From Callorhinus ursinus (Eukaryota; Chordata; Mammalia; Carnivora; Otariidae), in contig NW_020312968.1 in NCBI RefSeq assembly GCF_003265705.1, forward strand, positions 874,305-938,304: DNA of 64,000 bases, given 5' to 3'. The position numbers and the translations under genes are program-made. Below, piece by piece: positions 53,588 to 64,000 of the stretch. Positions within the stretch are counted from its first letter, which is position 1. Every line of letters begins with the position of its first letter. The notes beneath the pieces are model-generated. The model was not told the origin of the DNA. It made no database searches and worked only from the letters and a program-made list of their open reading frames with translations.

Positions 53588-54030
53588 TTCTACTCAGGTT
53601 AGCTTTAACCAAGAGAACATGTATTTGACTTTATGGTAATATTTAATGAAAGCCAAGGAGTATGATATCTACAGTTACTATACTGAAACAACAAAATGCA
53701 CCTTTATTGTTCACTACTAATTCATTTGTTTTCCCTCAAATTTGTTTACATAGGACTTAAGAGGACTGTGCTGAGGGAGAAGGGATTTGCCTTTTATTCT
53801 GTTGAATAGTGAGAGGGAAAGAAGCAAGATGGTAGGTCTTTATAGCATTGGCATTAGTCGGTGGGAAGAAGACCTGGTGGTAAGGCTGAGTATCAGTACT
53901 GAGATGTTCAAAGTGAACAGCTGCAAACAAGCCAATCTTTAACTGCCCTCAAAAATATGTTAACATTTTATAAAACATGTGCCCAGTGTGCTAGACATAT
54001 CTTTAAAACTGTCTCAAATTTTAGGTGCAA
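53588..54030. other. Unique sequence
   Basis: No feature recognised. Confidence 0.5.
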
Positions 54031-54145
54031 GAAAAGCAACTCAAGATCATCTTCGGTCATCCTGACTCTGTAGGAAGGACTACCTGAGCAGTTAGGTATC
54101 TTCTAGGTAGCAGTTAGGTATCTTCTAGGTAGGGAGCAATGGGGA
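54031..54145 (+). repeat. Unnamed dispersed repeat, copy 2, with a 22-base tandem duplication
   Basis: Partner of 52080-52170. It contains CAGTTAGGTATCTTCTAGGT plus AG twice in tandem (54089-54110 and 54111-54132), identical copies, so a recent local duplication. Confidence 0.6.
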
Positions 54146-54334
54146 ACGGAATCAATGTTGGTATACGCCATGAGTCCAACTGTGTCCATTTGTTTTCCCA
54201 AGACACAGGGTTGGTGACACAGTACCAAGTTGGGTCACGCCTTATGGTGGTTTTGCTGCAATGGATGTTCTGGGAAATCCCAGAGGGCTGATACCTCCCC
54301 TCCACTCATCCAGCTCTTGTCTTGCAGGAGATGG

Positions 54335-54962
54335 GGCTAAACCTGTGAAGCACCTTTATTGGCCCAGCCTCCAGCCTCCCTTCCTCCGACCATTCCTCAC
54401 TCTGACAAAGATATCTCTCCACCATGCCAATACCACCACAGTTCACTTCTACCTAAAGCCCACCAAAAATAATAATCTGGCCTTCCGAAGCCTTCATGAT
54501 CTGTCCCCATCTAACTCTAATTCTTGCCTAGGTTCTCCTCCATGGAACTGCACTTCCATCATCTAAGTTATTTACATGGTGTCTGCAAATGTACCATGCT
54601 TCTTGCATTGTGTTAGTATCTCTTCTAGAATGCATTCCCTGCTTATCCACTTGGCAAACACATTTATTCTTCAAAATCCAGCTCAATATAGTCTCCTCTT
54701 GTGAGAATCCCCCTGACTACTAAAACAGAGTTAATTATTCTCTTTTCTAGGCTATCACTAGCCTATGCTGTTACAGTCATTATACTGTACTACAATTTGT
54801 TCATATAACCATCTCTCAAAATAGACTGTGAACGGAGAGTGTAAAAACTTTGCCTTCTCTGTGAAGGTAAAAGCATATTTACCATGTCATCATATCTCTA
54901 GTGCCTGGCCTAGTACTGGACAAATAATTGGTATTCAATAAATGTTTGATGAATAAATGAAA
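54335..54962 (+). mobile_element. L2 3' region, sense, long fragment
   Basis: CCGAAGCCTTCATGATCTGT, TCCAGCTCAATATAGTCTCC, ACAGTCATTATACTGTACTA, AAAATAGACTGTGAACGGAG, TAGTGCCTGGCCTAGTACTG and TTCAATAAATGTTTGATGAA are ordered L2 3' landmarks over about 620 bases. Confidence 0.85.
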
Positions 54963-55364
54963 GCATGACTAGTCCTTTCTGTGATTAGTAAGCTCTTAAA
55001 AGCTCTTAAGACATGTACGTTTCCTCACAAGTCATTAATGTACAAGGATCTTGTCTCTGCACTTCTAAGATCTTTGAGAAAGGAGATTGCTTTTTCTCTT
55101 GTTTAAAAATTTAGTAAGCTTAATATTTTCTGATAATAAAAGTAAAGCAAGTTCCTTATGGAAAATCTGGAAAATAAGAGTGCATCTGAAAACAGAATTC
55201 CTCTCTAATCCTGTCACCCAAAGATAAATACAACTTTTATTTGCATATAATTAAAAATAACATCCAGAGGGTCATGGGAGTAAATAACTGTGACAAAGTA
55301 TGATATGTATGAAAACACAATCACATACTTATTCTCCCCCCACACAAATTATGCTCATTATCTG
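54963..55364. other. Unassigned sequence
   Basis: No gene. It may contain an old L1/MER fragment near 55130-55260. Confidence 0.4.
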
Positions 55365-55740
55365 TATTAGCTCAGTAACACAAGCTGCTGTAAAACCCAA
55401 CCTCAAAAGGTATAATGGCTTAAACACCATAGAAATTTAGGTCTCACTTGCATTATGTCTACAATCTGTGTTTGTGATTAGCAAGATGATGGACCCAGAC
55501 TACTTCCATCTTGTGGCTCTGCAATCTTTACAAAAGAGCTCCTAAGGTGTTGATGTTTCTCTAGAAGAACAAAAATCATAGGTGATTGCATGTGGGTGGG
55601 TTTAAGGGACAGGTGGCATGGTTTACTTCCGCTCACATTCCATTGGCTAGAATTCAATCTACATGGCCCCTTCCAAAGGCAGGGAAGACTGGGAAATATC
55701 ATGTATCTGTGTACTCAGGAAAAAAGAAAATGAGTATGCT
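55365..55740 (-). mobile_element. Old MLT1-like MaLR LTR, antisense
   Basis: AAGCTGCTGTAAAACCCAAC, TATAATGGCTTAAACACCAT, CCATCTTGTGGCTCTGCAAT, CATTCCATTGGCTAGAATTC and AGACTGGGAAATATCATGTA match the reverse of the family at 44062-44345. Confidence 0.6.
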
Positions 55741-56129
55741 GAACAATTAATCAGTCTCTGCCACACACTGAATATATTCTTTTGTAACTTGATATTTTTA
55801 TTTAATAACGTTTCATTGGAATGGTGTAATAACATTACCCTAGTAGAATTATTGAGGCAAAGAGTCATCTGTTTGCTTTGCTGAACTGTGAACTTTTAAA
55901 CATATTTAAAAGCAACTGTTTCAGACATTGTGATCATATGTAGTTAGCCACATACAAATCCATGACACTTATATCTTCATTGTGGATTTTACTCTTTATC
56001 AGCAATAATATGACTATACACAGCAGTGCCTTTTGCCTTGGGTTCAGTTTTGCTTTAAATAAATGAATCACTCATACTTCCCATTTGTTTGCATTTGCCC
56101 GGCCAACCTCCTAACATTTCTCAGTCGCT
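55741..56129. other. Unassigned AT-rich sequence
   Basis: No gene recognised; possibly diverged LINE sequence. Confidence 0.4.
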
Positions 56130-57740
56130 TTGTTTTATGTGTGTCTTTTATAGACTGTATAAAGTTGGATTTTTGACCTAATCCTGGAGTTGTTGGATAT
56201 TTGGAGACTGTTAATCTTTCAGATATTTACTTGTCAATTAGCCTGTTAGTTATATATCTGTTATTACAGTTTGGTTTCTGAGAGTCATTGCCTTTACATG
56301 CAGACTTGGGAACATATTTTATATTAATTTTGTCAATCAACATGCTAATTTGCACTCCTATTATTATATCTTATGATCTACTTTTCTATGTAATCTTTAT
56401 CTAGTAAGTTGGAAAATAATTCATTTTGTTTTCTATTCTATGAATGGTTGTATTTTTTTGAATGATGCTTATGTAGATAGCTGTTTTCCAAAGTCCTTGT
56501 TCAAATCAATCAATGAATAAATGAAATAAAGAACATATTTCTCTTTAAATATCAGTAGAAAATTTTTATGCTTTTGTGTTGTCCTACTCACTCCCACCCA
56601 CTGCTTAGGTTTTTGGGGTTTTTTTTCAGTACTTTTAAAAATTGAGATGTAACTCATTTTTGCTCTTTTAACATATGTAATTCAGTGGCTTTTAATATAT
56701 TCTAATACTGTGCAACTCTCATCACTAATTCCAGAATATTTTCATCACCCCAACAAGAAACACTGTACCCATTAGCAGTCATTTCTCCTCACCCCTTCCT
56801 CTATCCACTGGCAGTTGCTGATCTAGTTTCCATCTCTATGGAATTGTGTATTCAAAACATCTCATATAAGTGGAATCACACAATATGTGCACTTTTGTGT
56901 GGCTCCTTTCACTTAGCATAATGCTTTCAAGGTTCATCCATATTGTAGCATGTATCAATGAATTTATTCCACTTTGAGGCTGAATAATATTCCACTGTAT
57001 AGAAATAACACATTTTAGTTTATTCATTCATCAGTTGATGGACTTTCACAATGTTTCTACTTCTTGGCTCTTCTAAATAATGTTTCTACCAACATTCATG
57101 TACACGTTTATGTGTAAATATTTCTTTTCAATTCTCTTGGTTATATACCTGAGAGTGAATTAGTAGGTCACATGGTAACTTCATGTTGAACTATTTGAGG
57201 AAGTGCCAGACTCTTCTTCAAAGCAGCTGCACATTGTGCATTATCACCAGAAATGTGTGAAGGTTCTACTTTGTTGACATCTTCACCAACACTTGTTATT
57301 GTTGGTCTTTTTTATCATAGACTGATAGTAGGTGTCAGGTGGTATCTCCTTGTGGCTTTGACTTGTGTTACCCAAATATCTCTTGATGCTGAACCTCTTT
57401 TCATGTACTTCTTGGGCATTTGTATTTCTTCTTTGGGGAAATGTCTATTGAAATTCTTTGCTTGGTTTTTAACTGGGTCATGTCTCTTTTATTGTTGAAT
57501 TATGAGTTCTGTATATATTCTGGATCCTAGATCCTCATCAGATTTAGATTTGCAAATATTTTCTCCCCTTATATAGGTTATTTTCTTACTTTTCTGAGAG
57601 TTGCCTTTAGTGAACAAAATTTTTAAATTTTGATGAAGATTAATTTATCTATTATTTTCTTTGGTTGTTTGTGTCATTAGTGTCATATCTCAGAAACTAT
57701 TGTCTAATTCAAGATCACAAAGATTTCCCTCTGTGTTTTC
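56130..57740 (-). mobile_element. Old L1M element, antisense
   Basis: From 56620 onward the plus strand is the reverse of an L1 3' region and ORF2 end: AGATGTAACTCATTTTTGCT, CTCATATAAGTGGAATCACA, GAATAATATTCCACTGTATA, CTGAGAGTGAATTAGTAGGT, TTGTTGACATCTTCACCAAC and TGAGTTCTGTATATATTCTG. The minus strand retains the ORF2 tail peptide HTKVHILCDSTYM. The 56130-56450 part looks like more upstream ORF2 or a second fragment. Many stops; inactive. Confidence 0.82.
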
Positions 57741-57749
57741 TTTCCTTTT

Positions 57750-58115
57750 TTAAAAAATTGAGGTAGAATTGATATATAGCATTATATTAGTTTCAAGTAT
57801 ACAATTAAAATAATGCATTATTTGTATACACTACAAATAAGTCTAGTTATCATCCACCACCATATAATTGAGCCCCTTCACCTTTTTTTCTTACCCATCA
57901 ACACCCTTCCTCTCTGATAACCACCAATCTATTATCTATATCTATGAGTTTTGCTTTGTTGTATTTATTTTGTTTAGATTCCACATATAGGTGAAATCAT
58001 ATGGTATCCATTTTCCTTTGTCTGATTTATTTCACTTAGCATAATACCTTTAAGGTCCATCAATGTTGTCATAAATGGCAAGATTTCCTTTTTTATAGCT
58101 GAGTAGTATTCCACT

Positions 58116-58159
<44 letters not shown>

Positions 58160-58289
58160 CACATATTCTTTATCCATTCATCCATTGATGGACACTTGGG
58201 TTGTTTTCATATCTTGTCTATAATGTCACAATAAACAGTGGTACATATAGCTTTCTGAATTAGTATTTTTGCTCTTTTTGTATAAATAC
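57750..58289 (-). mobile_element. Twin-primed L1: 3' half, antisense
   Basis: The minus strand carries the L1 ORF2 C-terminus (SVEYYSAIKKEILPF, IMLSEINQTKENGYHMIS) and 3' UTR (TTGAGGTAGAATTGATATAT). At its right edge it reaches, in reverse, the ORF2 position GGGTATTTAT, exactly where the neighbouring sense half ends. A TG microsatellite sits inside it at 58117-58158. Confidence 0.88.
58117..58158. repeat. (TG)n microsatellite inside L1
   Basis: About 20 TG units, grown from the 'TATTCCACTGTGTATATATA' stretch of L1. They appear as a TH-repeat in the minus-strand frame. Confidence 0.95.
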
Positions 58290-59487
58290 CCACTGAAAAC
58301 TGTAAGATGAAAGACATTGAAAAATCACACAAATGAATGGGAAGATATTCTGTGTTCATGAGTTAAAGGAATTAATATTGTTAAAATATCCACAGTATCC
58401 AAGCAATCTACAGATTCAGTGTGATCCCTATCAAAATTCCAATGGCCTTATACACAGAACTAGAAAAAATCATTCTAAAATTTGTATGGAACCACAAAAG
58501 ACCCTGAATAGACAAAAGAATCTTGAGAAAGAAAGACAAGGCTAGAGGTATCACATTACCTGATTTCAAACTATACTACAGAACTATAGGAATCAAAACA
58601 GTAAGGTATTGGCAAAAAAACAGACATGTAGCTCAATGTAACAGAAAAATGAGCCCAGAATAAATCCACACATATATGATCAATTAATTTATGACAAAGG
58701 AGCCAAGAATAAGTAATGGAAAAGGAGAATCTCTCCAATAAATGGTACTGCAAAAGCCAGACAGCCACATGCAAAAGAATGAAACTAGATTACTCTCTTA
58801 TACCATAAAAGAAAAAAAACCTCAAAATGGATTTAAGTCTTGAATGTAAGACTTGAAACTATAAAAACCCTAGAAGAAAATATAGACAGCAAGTTCCTTG
58901 ACATGAACCTTAATGTTGAATTTTTGGATCTTACTCCAAAGCAAAGGAAACAAAAGCATAGATGAACAAATCAAACTACATCAGTCAAACTGAAAAACTT
59001 CTGAACCAAAAAAGAAACCATCTGCAAAAATGAAAAGGCAAACTACTATATGGGAGAAAATATTTTCAAATCATATATTCAATAAGGGGTTAATAATTAA
59101 CATATATAAAGAATTCAAAACAACTCAATCGCAAAAAACAAACAGTCCAATTAAAAAATTGGCAGATATTCTAGATAGACATTTTTCCCAAGGAAGACAT
59201 ACAGACGGCCAAGAGGCACATGTAAAGATCTTCAACATTGCTAATTACCAGGGGAATGAAAATAAAAACCACAATGAAGTATCACCTCATATCTGGCAGA
59301 ATGCCTAGTATCAAAAAGACAAGAAATAGCAAGTGCTGGCGAGGATATGGAGAAAAGGGAACCCTCATGCACTGTAGGTGGGTATGTAAATTGGTGCAGT
59401 CATTATGGAAAACCGTATAAAGTTTCCTCAAAAAATTTAACATAGACCTACCATATGATTCAGCTATTCCACTTCTGGGTATTTATC
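58290..59487 (+). mobile_element. Twin-primed L1: inverted 5' half (ORF2), sense
   Basis: CACTGAAAACTGTAAGATGA, CCAAGCAATCTACAGATTCA, AAAATTCCAATGGCCTTATA, AAAACCCTAGAAGAAAATAT, ACTCAATCGCAAAAAACAAA, GATCTTCAACATTGCTAATT and TATTCCACTTCTGGGTATTT are consecutive L1 ORF2 landmarks, with frameshifts. The segment begins at the junction with the most 5' L1 position and ends outward at GGGTATTTAT, the signature of a 5' inversion. Confidence 0.88.
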
Positions 59488-59518
59488 TGAAAAAAAAGAA
59501 AAGAAAAGAAAAGAAAAT
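59488..59518. repeat. (GAAAA)n microsatellite at the L1 edge
   Basis: AAAAGAAAAGAAAAGAAAAG, apparently expanded from the A-rich ORF2 stretch that follows GGGTATTTAT in L1. Confidence 0.9.
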
Positions 59519-59869
59519 ACTGCTTAGTTTTAATGCAAAAAGACTTCTATAATATGAGCTACTACACCCAATTTAACATTAGTCATATTTTCATTATATC
59601 TCTCTTTCCCATATAACAAGCAACTTTCCTAGCTATAGAATTGTTGGATCTTATTACCACAACACTTCTGTTTCTGTAATGATCCCAGTCATATTTAACT
59701 AGAGTCAAAACCCCTTTCTCAAATCCTCAGTATAGCTCAAATTCTGAAGTAAGAGATAATTTGTTCTGATAATTTCACAACAGAGATAGTTAGATTACTA
59801 TGGTAATAAAGCTTGGACAAACATAATCCACATGAGATTCTATGCCATCCAACCAATCTTATTTTCATC
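59519..59869. other. Unassigned sequence
   Basis: No feature recognised. Confidence 0.45.
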
Positions 59870-60150
59870 ATACAAGGTGTAATTCCATTAGGGGGCTATG
59901 CCTCTCCCTTGCAGTCCACCCTCTTCTGACTTCCTATAATTTTCATGGTTTATGTTTCATAATAGGCCATTAATTATAATCCAGTTTCTATTATCTCTCA
60001 CCGATGTTTGCTTGCTTGTCTTATCTTACCAACTAAATAGTAATTTCCTTGATGGCAGGGGCCATGTTCTATTTTCTCTGTTGAGCCAGTGATCTAGAAT
60101 GGCAATGAACACGGTGGGCACTGGCTATATATTTCTTGCTTGTTTGATCA
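59870..60150 (+). mobile_element. L2 3' region, sense
   Basis: TTTCCTTGATGGCAGGGGCC, ATGTTCTATTTTCTCTGTTG and GGTGGGCACTGGCTATATAT match the L2 3' end. The upstream part with CCACCCTCTTCTGACTTCC is weaker. Confidence 0.6.
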
Positions 60151-60384
60151 CATTAAAGGTAAATTTCAGTTGTGAGTTTCAAATGTCTTCTTTCATCTAA
60201 GTTTGCAAAAGTTAACCTGAGTATAGCAGCCTAGTTCAGATCCATCATTTACTTTTTGATCCTTACCCTATGAACAAAACACCAAAAAAAAAAGATGAAA
60301 TGGTTGGAAGGTAGGCAACTAGCTGAAATGAGGAAAGAAACAAATTCTGTGAGAGACAAGACACTGACTTCATTCATAGTTATA
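60151..60384. other. Unique sequence
   Basis: No feature recognised. Confidence 0.5.
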
Positions 60385-60545
60385 ACAATAAGAAATAACT
60401 ATGACTTAATGACTATCAGAGACAATGCTAAGTCCACACATTAATTACCTGATACAATCCTCACCTTGAACCTCTACAGGTATAGCTATAGTTCTCCCTT
60501 TTTATAAACATGAGAAATCTGAAGATTACAGAGAGAGAGGTTTGT
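60385..60545 (-). mobile_element. MIR, antisense
   Basis: GCTAAGTCCACACATTAATT, ACCTGATACAATCCTCACCT, GGTATAGCTATAGTTCTCCC and AAACATGAGAAATCTGAAGA follow the reverse MIR order. Confidence 0.75.
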
Positions 60546-60669
60546 TTCTGATTTATTCTCAGCTATGGTACCACACTCACTGGTGACCCATTGTGAAAAT
60601 ATGTGATGGCAAATTTTGCTTTTAGATGTAGCATCCTATACTGAAAACAGTATAGGATTTTACATTAAA

Positions 60670-60870
60670 CAGAAATGGCCTAGAATTTTGACTCCTCTGC
60701 TTGTTGTCTGTGTGAACTTTGATGTATTATTTAATATCCTTGTCCCCGATTTCATCTATAAAAGAGGAATCATATTTATATTGCAAGGTTATTAGGATAA
60801 TGAGTGTTAATGTATAGAATGTGTTAGCACATGGTAGTTGTTCAGTTGGTAGCTATTATTACTGTTGAAA
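60670..60870 (+). mobile_element. MIR, sense
   Basis: GTCTGTGTGAACTTTGATGT, CTTGTCCCCGATTTCATCTA, TAAAAGAGGAATCATATTTA, GGTTATTAGGATAATGAGTG and GTTAGCACATGGTAGTTGTT are MIR sense landmarks in order. It lies head-to-head with the antisense MIR at 60385, so the two could pair in a transcript. Confidence 0.75.
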
Positions 60871-60889
60871 TAATTATCACTTATTATCA

Positions 60890-61215
60890 CTGTGCCCTCT
60901 CCTTATCTCAGGCTATCAAAATCTAATTTTTCTGTTCAAGGTTAATCTTAAATGACATCTCCTTCTTTTTTGATATCCATAATCAGCATGTGACCAATAT
61001 CCCTTGCTTTTGAATCCTAGTATCTCCTTACTTGTGTTACAGAGATGTTATATTTTCTCTTTTGTTTCTTATTTCTATATTTGTTTTCCTTCTCTCGCTT
61101 AGCTTGTTACTTTTTCAGGCTAAGAACTGCCTGTTCCTTCCTTCAAACCCTCTTATGTCTTATGTGGTGACTCACTCAGAGTAGGTCTCTAACAGTATTT
61201 ATCAACTTTGATGGC
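60890..61215 (+). mobile_element. L2 3' region, sense
   Basis: GTTCAAGGTTAATCTTAAAT then GACATCTCCTTCTTTTTTGA, TTTTTCAGGCTAAGAACTGC and AGAGTAGGTCTCTAACAGTA are diverged L2 3' landmarks. Confidence 0.6.
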
Positions 61216-61639
61216 ACAGTATTGTGCATTGTTAATTTCCACATTTATTGAATGATTTAGAAAGAAATACAACTTTCTTTCCTTTTTACCATTGACCTCA
61301 ACATTTTGCTAGTTCATTCCATTGCAGAATTGTATCTGTAGGAATGCAGTTGAATCAAGTTGAGTGAATGGGCAACATGTTTTTAAATGCCTTTACAAGG
61401 AAAGGCTGATTTTTTTATTATTCTTTTAGTATGATTATGGTTCTCAGTCTTGGTTGATTGGGTTGACACTTGACATGGGTTTTAATAATCACCATTGCTT
61501 TGAGTGAAAATGAGTTCAAGTGAGCTGAGGAGAACTTTAATGACCTTTACAATATGATATTAAATAAAATACAGGGAAATTGGCATGGTAAGCCAACACT
61601 GAAAGTATTTTATAAGGGAAAAAAGAAGAAAGACTGTGC
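61216..61639. other. Unique sequence
   Basis: No feature recognised. Confidence 0.45.
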
Positions 61640-61890
61640 AGGAATCCCGTAAATAGCCAATAAAAATTCACCTTGTCTGTGTATTGTCCTAGGAGACACA
61701 ATCTCATTTACATTTATTAGAAGTAATGATGTAGTGTCCTGCAGATAATTAACACAATAAAATGCTGCTAATTTCACAGTGTCATTATAAAATTTGCCAG
61801 TTCAAATTAGAAAGTGATTAACCCTCTGAGTGAGGCAATGACATTTCCATTCCCAGTTTGTGAATTAAATTTAAAAGGATGTTTCCCCTA
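61640..61890. promoter_or_regulatory. Enhancer-like, homeodomain-motif-rich stretch
   Basis: A repeat-free, complex AT-rich stretch with multiple TAAT-type cores: GATAATTAACACAATAAAAT, GCTGCTAATTTCACAG, TTCAAATTAG and GTGATTAACC. The texture resembles conserved non-coding elements. Unsupported by alignment. Confidence 0.3.
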
Positions 61891-62090
61891 GTTTGAAAGT
61901 TCAGCTCTCTCACTATTCTTGTGTCTCCTTTTTCTTTCTACTTTTCCATGTCTTTCTAAGAATGAAACCTCTGGACTGAAGCAAGAGAAGTATGACAATT
62001 TTGTATCGCAGAGTGTCCAGGTTCCAGAAAAAAGCATAAATGTGTTTCAAAACAGGAATGAAGCCAATTTTACTTATTTAAAGGGGGGAA
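61891..62090. other. Unique sequence
   Basis: No feature recognised. Confidence 0.45.
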
Positions 62091-62239
62091 TGGAAGGAAG
62101 GAAGGAAGGAAGGAAGGAAGGAAGGAAGGAAGGAAGGANNNNNNNNNNGGAAGGAAGGAAGGAAGGAAGGAAGGAAGGAAGGAAGGAAGGAAGGAAGGAA
62201 GGAAGGAAGGGAGGGAGGGAGGGAGGGAGGGAGGGAAGG
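62091..62239. repeat. (GGAA)n/(GGGA)n microsatellite with a 10-N gap
   Basis: About 28 GGAA units in two blocks (62091-62138 and 62149-62210) separated by ten Ns at 62139-62148, then about six GGGA units to 62235. The Ns show the assembler could not bridge the array, so its true length is unknown. Frames through it (EGRK, SFLP repeats) are artefacts. Confidence 0.97.
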
Positions 62240-62960
62240 AATCAGTAATCTCAGATGAGTGTAATTTCTTTGAGTAATGAACTTCTTGTTGGTGCATATA
62301 AGTATGAAAATTCTCCATTAACAAGTTGCCTTCAGAATGTGCTTCATTTCATTTAACGACAGCTACTCTTTAACCTTTGCCTGGACACTACTTTATTCAT
62401 TTACTGCATATCTCTCATCTACAACTGATTTTAATTAATTCCTTAAAAAGGAATAAATTCATTAAAGAGAAAAGATTCATGGTGCCTCATTTTAAATACT
62501 CAACTGAAATCCTCTTAGAGAATATTTCATGAGGGAAAGGTATTATAAATGAATGAAACGTTGAGTTAATGATAAAATTGTCCAACCTGTTAAGACAACT
62601 ATTAATTGAATAAATCTAATACATACATTTATAAAGCTGCTAAAAATATGGTGCCATGCCCTTCCCCCCTCCTTCATTCCTTTTCTTTCTCTAATGATTC
62701 AGGGCAAAAGAATATACATCTGATATAAGGACACTCTCTTAAAAAGTAGGGTTTCTTTTCCAAAGTACTAGAGCTTGCTACAGTGTCTTCAAGAAATAAA
62801 AACAATAAAAAAGTGTTCAGAGAACTCTTCAAGATACCATTCTAAAAAAACTTTATTTCATAATTTCCTCTATATTTCTAAGTGCATTTCTTATTGCTGA
62901 TAGCTTCTTCACAAAGCTGTGCAATTTTAATGCTGAGATGCTCTGAGGACTTGTCTTGAA
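62240..62960. other. Unique AT-rich sequence
   Basis: No gene. The part 62390-62640 has several ATTAATT/TTAAT cores and might be conserved. Confidence 0.45.
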
Positions 62961-62964
62961 ATGT

Positions 62965-63370
62965 TTTAAGGTTGTGAGTGACCGAAATTTAACCCAAACC
63001 AGCTTAAGCAGAAATAGGGAATCCCTTGTCTAATAATACTGGATCCACAGCCTCAGATGATGGGTATTAAAGCTCTGTGTCTCCATCTTGCAGGTCTTCT
63101 TTCTTTTATGTGATTCATTCTCAGGCAGATTTTCTTCAGACCCTCAGGAGCTGTAGGCCCATATCCTCCCAGATAAACCACCCCCCTTGAGAAAAGGCAA
63201 AACCCCAATTTGGTTTCATTGGTGGAGACTAGGTCAAGCAGACTGCTCTGATGATCCACTGTGACACTAATTGGTTAAGCCTGGGACTCATGTCCACCCT
63301 CAGCAGATGGGTCACTCCCTCCCACACCAAGTGACTGAGATTGAGGGAGAGAAGTTTCTTGAAGTTTTAA
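62965..63370 (+). repeat. Medium-reiterated mammalian repeat (family not named)
   Basis: AACCCAAACCAGCTTAAGCA, GTGTCTCCATCTTGCAGGTC, GTGATTCATTCTCAGGCAGA, CAGGAGCTGTAGGCCCATAT and CCCACACCAAGTGACTGAGA fit a dispersed repeat I remember with 'CCAGCTTAAGCAGAAAAGGG' and 'TCATTCTCAGGCAGG' landmarks. Confidence 0.5.
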
Positions 63371-63664
63371 TGGGCTACTATTACCAAAAACAATTGACAT
63401 TAGTTAGTTAAAATTCACTGATATCATAACCTAGTGCAAACTCATTTTTTGAGAAGATGGAACTCTAAAGAGCCTACACCCACATAGATAGGTAGTACTA
63501 GAATTCTAGAATCAAGCTGAGATTCAAGCATTCTTCTATCATTCATTTGTGGTTTAGAATACTGATGGACTAAATGGATGCTAGTATCCCTTATTACTCT
63601 GACACCCCGCGATTCTCTGGAAGAGTAGGGGCTGGTAATTCTGAACAGTGAGCCACATACCAGC

Positions 63665-63800
63665 AGCCTTAACACCAGCTCCGATATTTAAAAGCTGTGT
63701 GACTTTGAGAAATTCAGCTCAGCTCCTTGGCCTTTAGTTTCCTTATCCATAAGGAGAAATGATTAGTACTAATCAATAGCTTTTGGAATATTTAGTAGAG
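63665..63800 (+). mobile_element. MIR, sense
   Basis: TAAAAGCTGTGTGACTTTGA, GAAATTCAGCTCAGCTCCTT, GGCCTTTAGTTTCCTTATCC and ATAAGGAGAAATGATTAGTA match the MIR core (AGCTGTGTGACCTTGGGCAAGT ... CAGTTTCCTCATCTGTAAAATGG). Confidence 0.82.
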
Positions 63801-64000
63801 AAGCTTTTTTCATAAACTAAATATTAATAACCCTCAAATAAGCAGTTCATGTATATTTAACTAATGTATGCTTAGATACTTTATTGACACATCCCTGCTC
63901 AAAAAACCTTGCTCATGAATGAGGATGAGAGCTACCGTAAGTTGTCACAACAGTACACAATGGGGCTGTGAATAGACCAAGTTGTAAGTAATACAGTGAA
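63801..64000. other. Unique sequence at the window edge
   Basis: No feature recognised. Confidence 0.45.

Noticed and set aside
1..64000. Searched for tRNA, rRNA, snRNA and microRNA genes
   Set aside because: Only SINE-embedded tRNA-like heads were found. No intact tRNA clover-leaf or snRNA signature was recognised, and hairpins such as 26985-27008 are too short for a microRNA precursor.

Overview
The window is nuclear DNA from a mammal, almost certainly an arctoid carnivore (bear, seal or mustelid lineage). The main evidence is ten copies of the tRNA-derived Can-SINE. Their heads read 'GCCTGGGTGGCTCAGT', they carry the carnivore 'GATCCCGGGGTCCTGGGATC' block, and they end in CT-rich plus AATAAA tails. 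The ancient mammalian repeats (MIR, L2, MER5A, MER20, MLT1, LTR16-like, L1M) are what any placental genome carries. The exact species cannot be read from this sequence.

No complete protein-coding gene was recognised. The longest open frames (about 110-142 codons) lie in repeats, purine-rich tracts or unremarkable sequence and show no family signature. The window therefore looks like a gene desert or a very large intron. Three exon-like segments with splice-site context (26592-26737, 37153-37314, 50731-50769) and one short GC-rich open stretch (3272-3463) are listed as low-confidence candidates only.

Layout. 1-5.4 kb: mostly unique sequence with two Can-SINEs and a MIR. 5.4-6.8 kb: a nearly perfect inverted repeat (two arms of about 285 bp, 881 bp spacer) whose arms resemble a broken histone H2B-variant gene. 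7.7-9.3 kb: an old LINE relic carrying a second, younger, 62-bp inverted duplication. 12.6-20.7 kb: LTR fragments, MER5A, MLT1, MER20 and a cluster of Can-SINEs in alternating orientation. 23.6-25.9 kb: ERVL LTR, L2 and a young Can-SINE. 26.8-27.5 kb: a repeat-free, motif-dense block that is the best candidate for a conserved developmental enhancer. 28-33 kb: L1, MIR and L2 fragments, a Can-SINE with a long GA tract, a Z-DNA-prone tract and G-quadruplex-prone pyrimidine tracts. 35-45 kb: ancient repeats including two LTR16-like copies 5.2 kb apart, a Can-SINE, and a GC-richer 650-bp segment. 47.7-55.8 kb: MLT1 LTRs, L2 and MIR. 56-59.5 kb: nested L1 remains including a textbook 5'-inverted (twin-primed) L1. 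60-64 kb: L2, MIR, a second enhancer-like stretch, and a GGAA/GGGA microsatellite broken by ten Ns.

The window does not show genes working together as a system. What it documents is retrotransposition (target-site duplications can be read for most Can-SINEs), template-switch-like inverted duplications, microsatellite growth, and islands of probable regulatory sequence between the repeats. Subfamily names come from memory of consensus sequences and were not confirmed by a repeat search.
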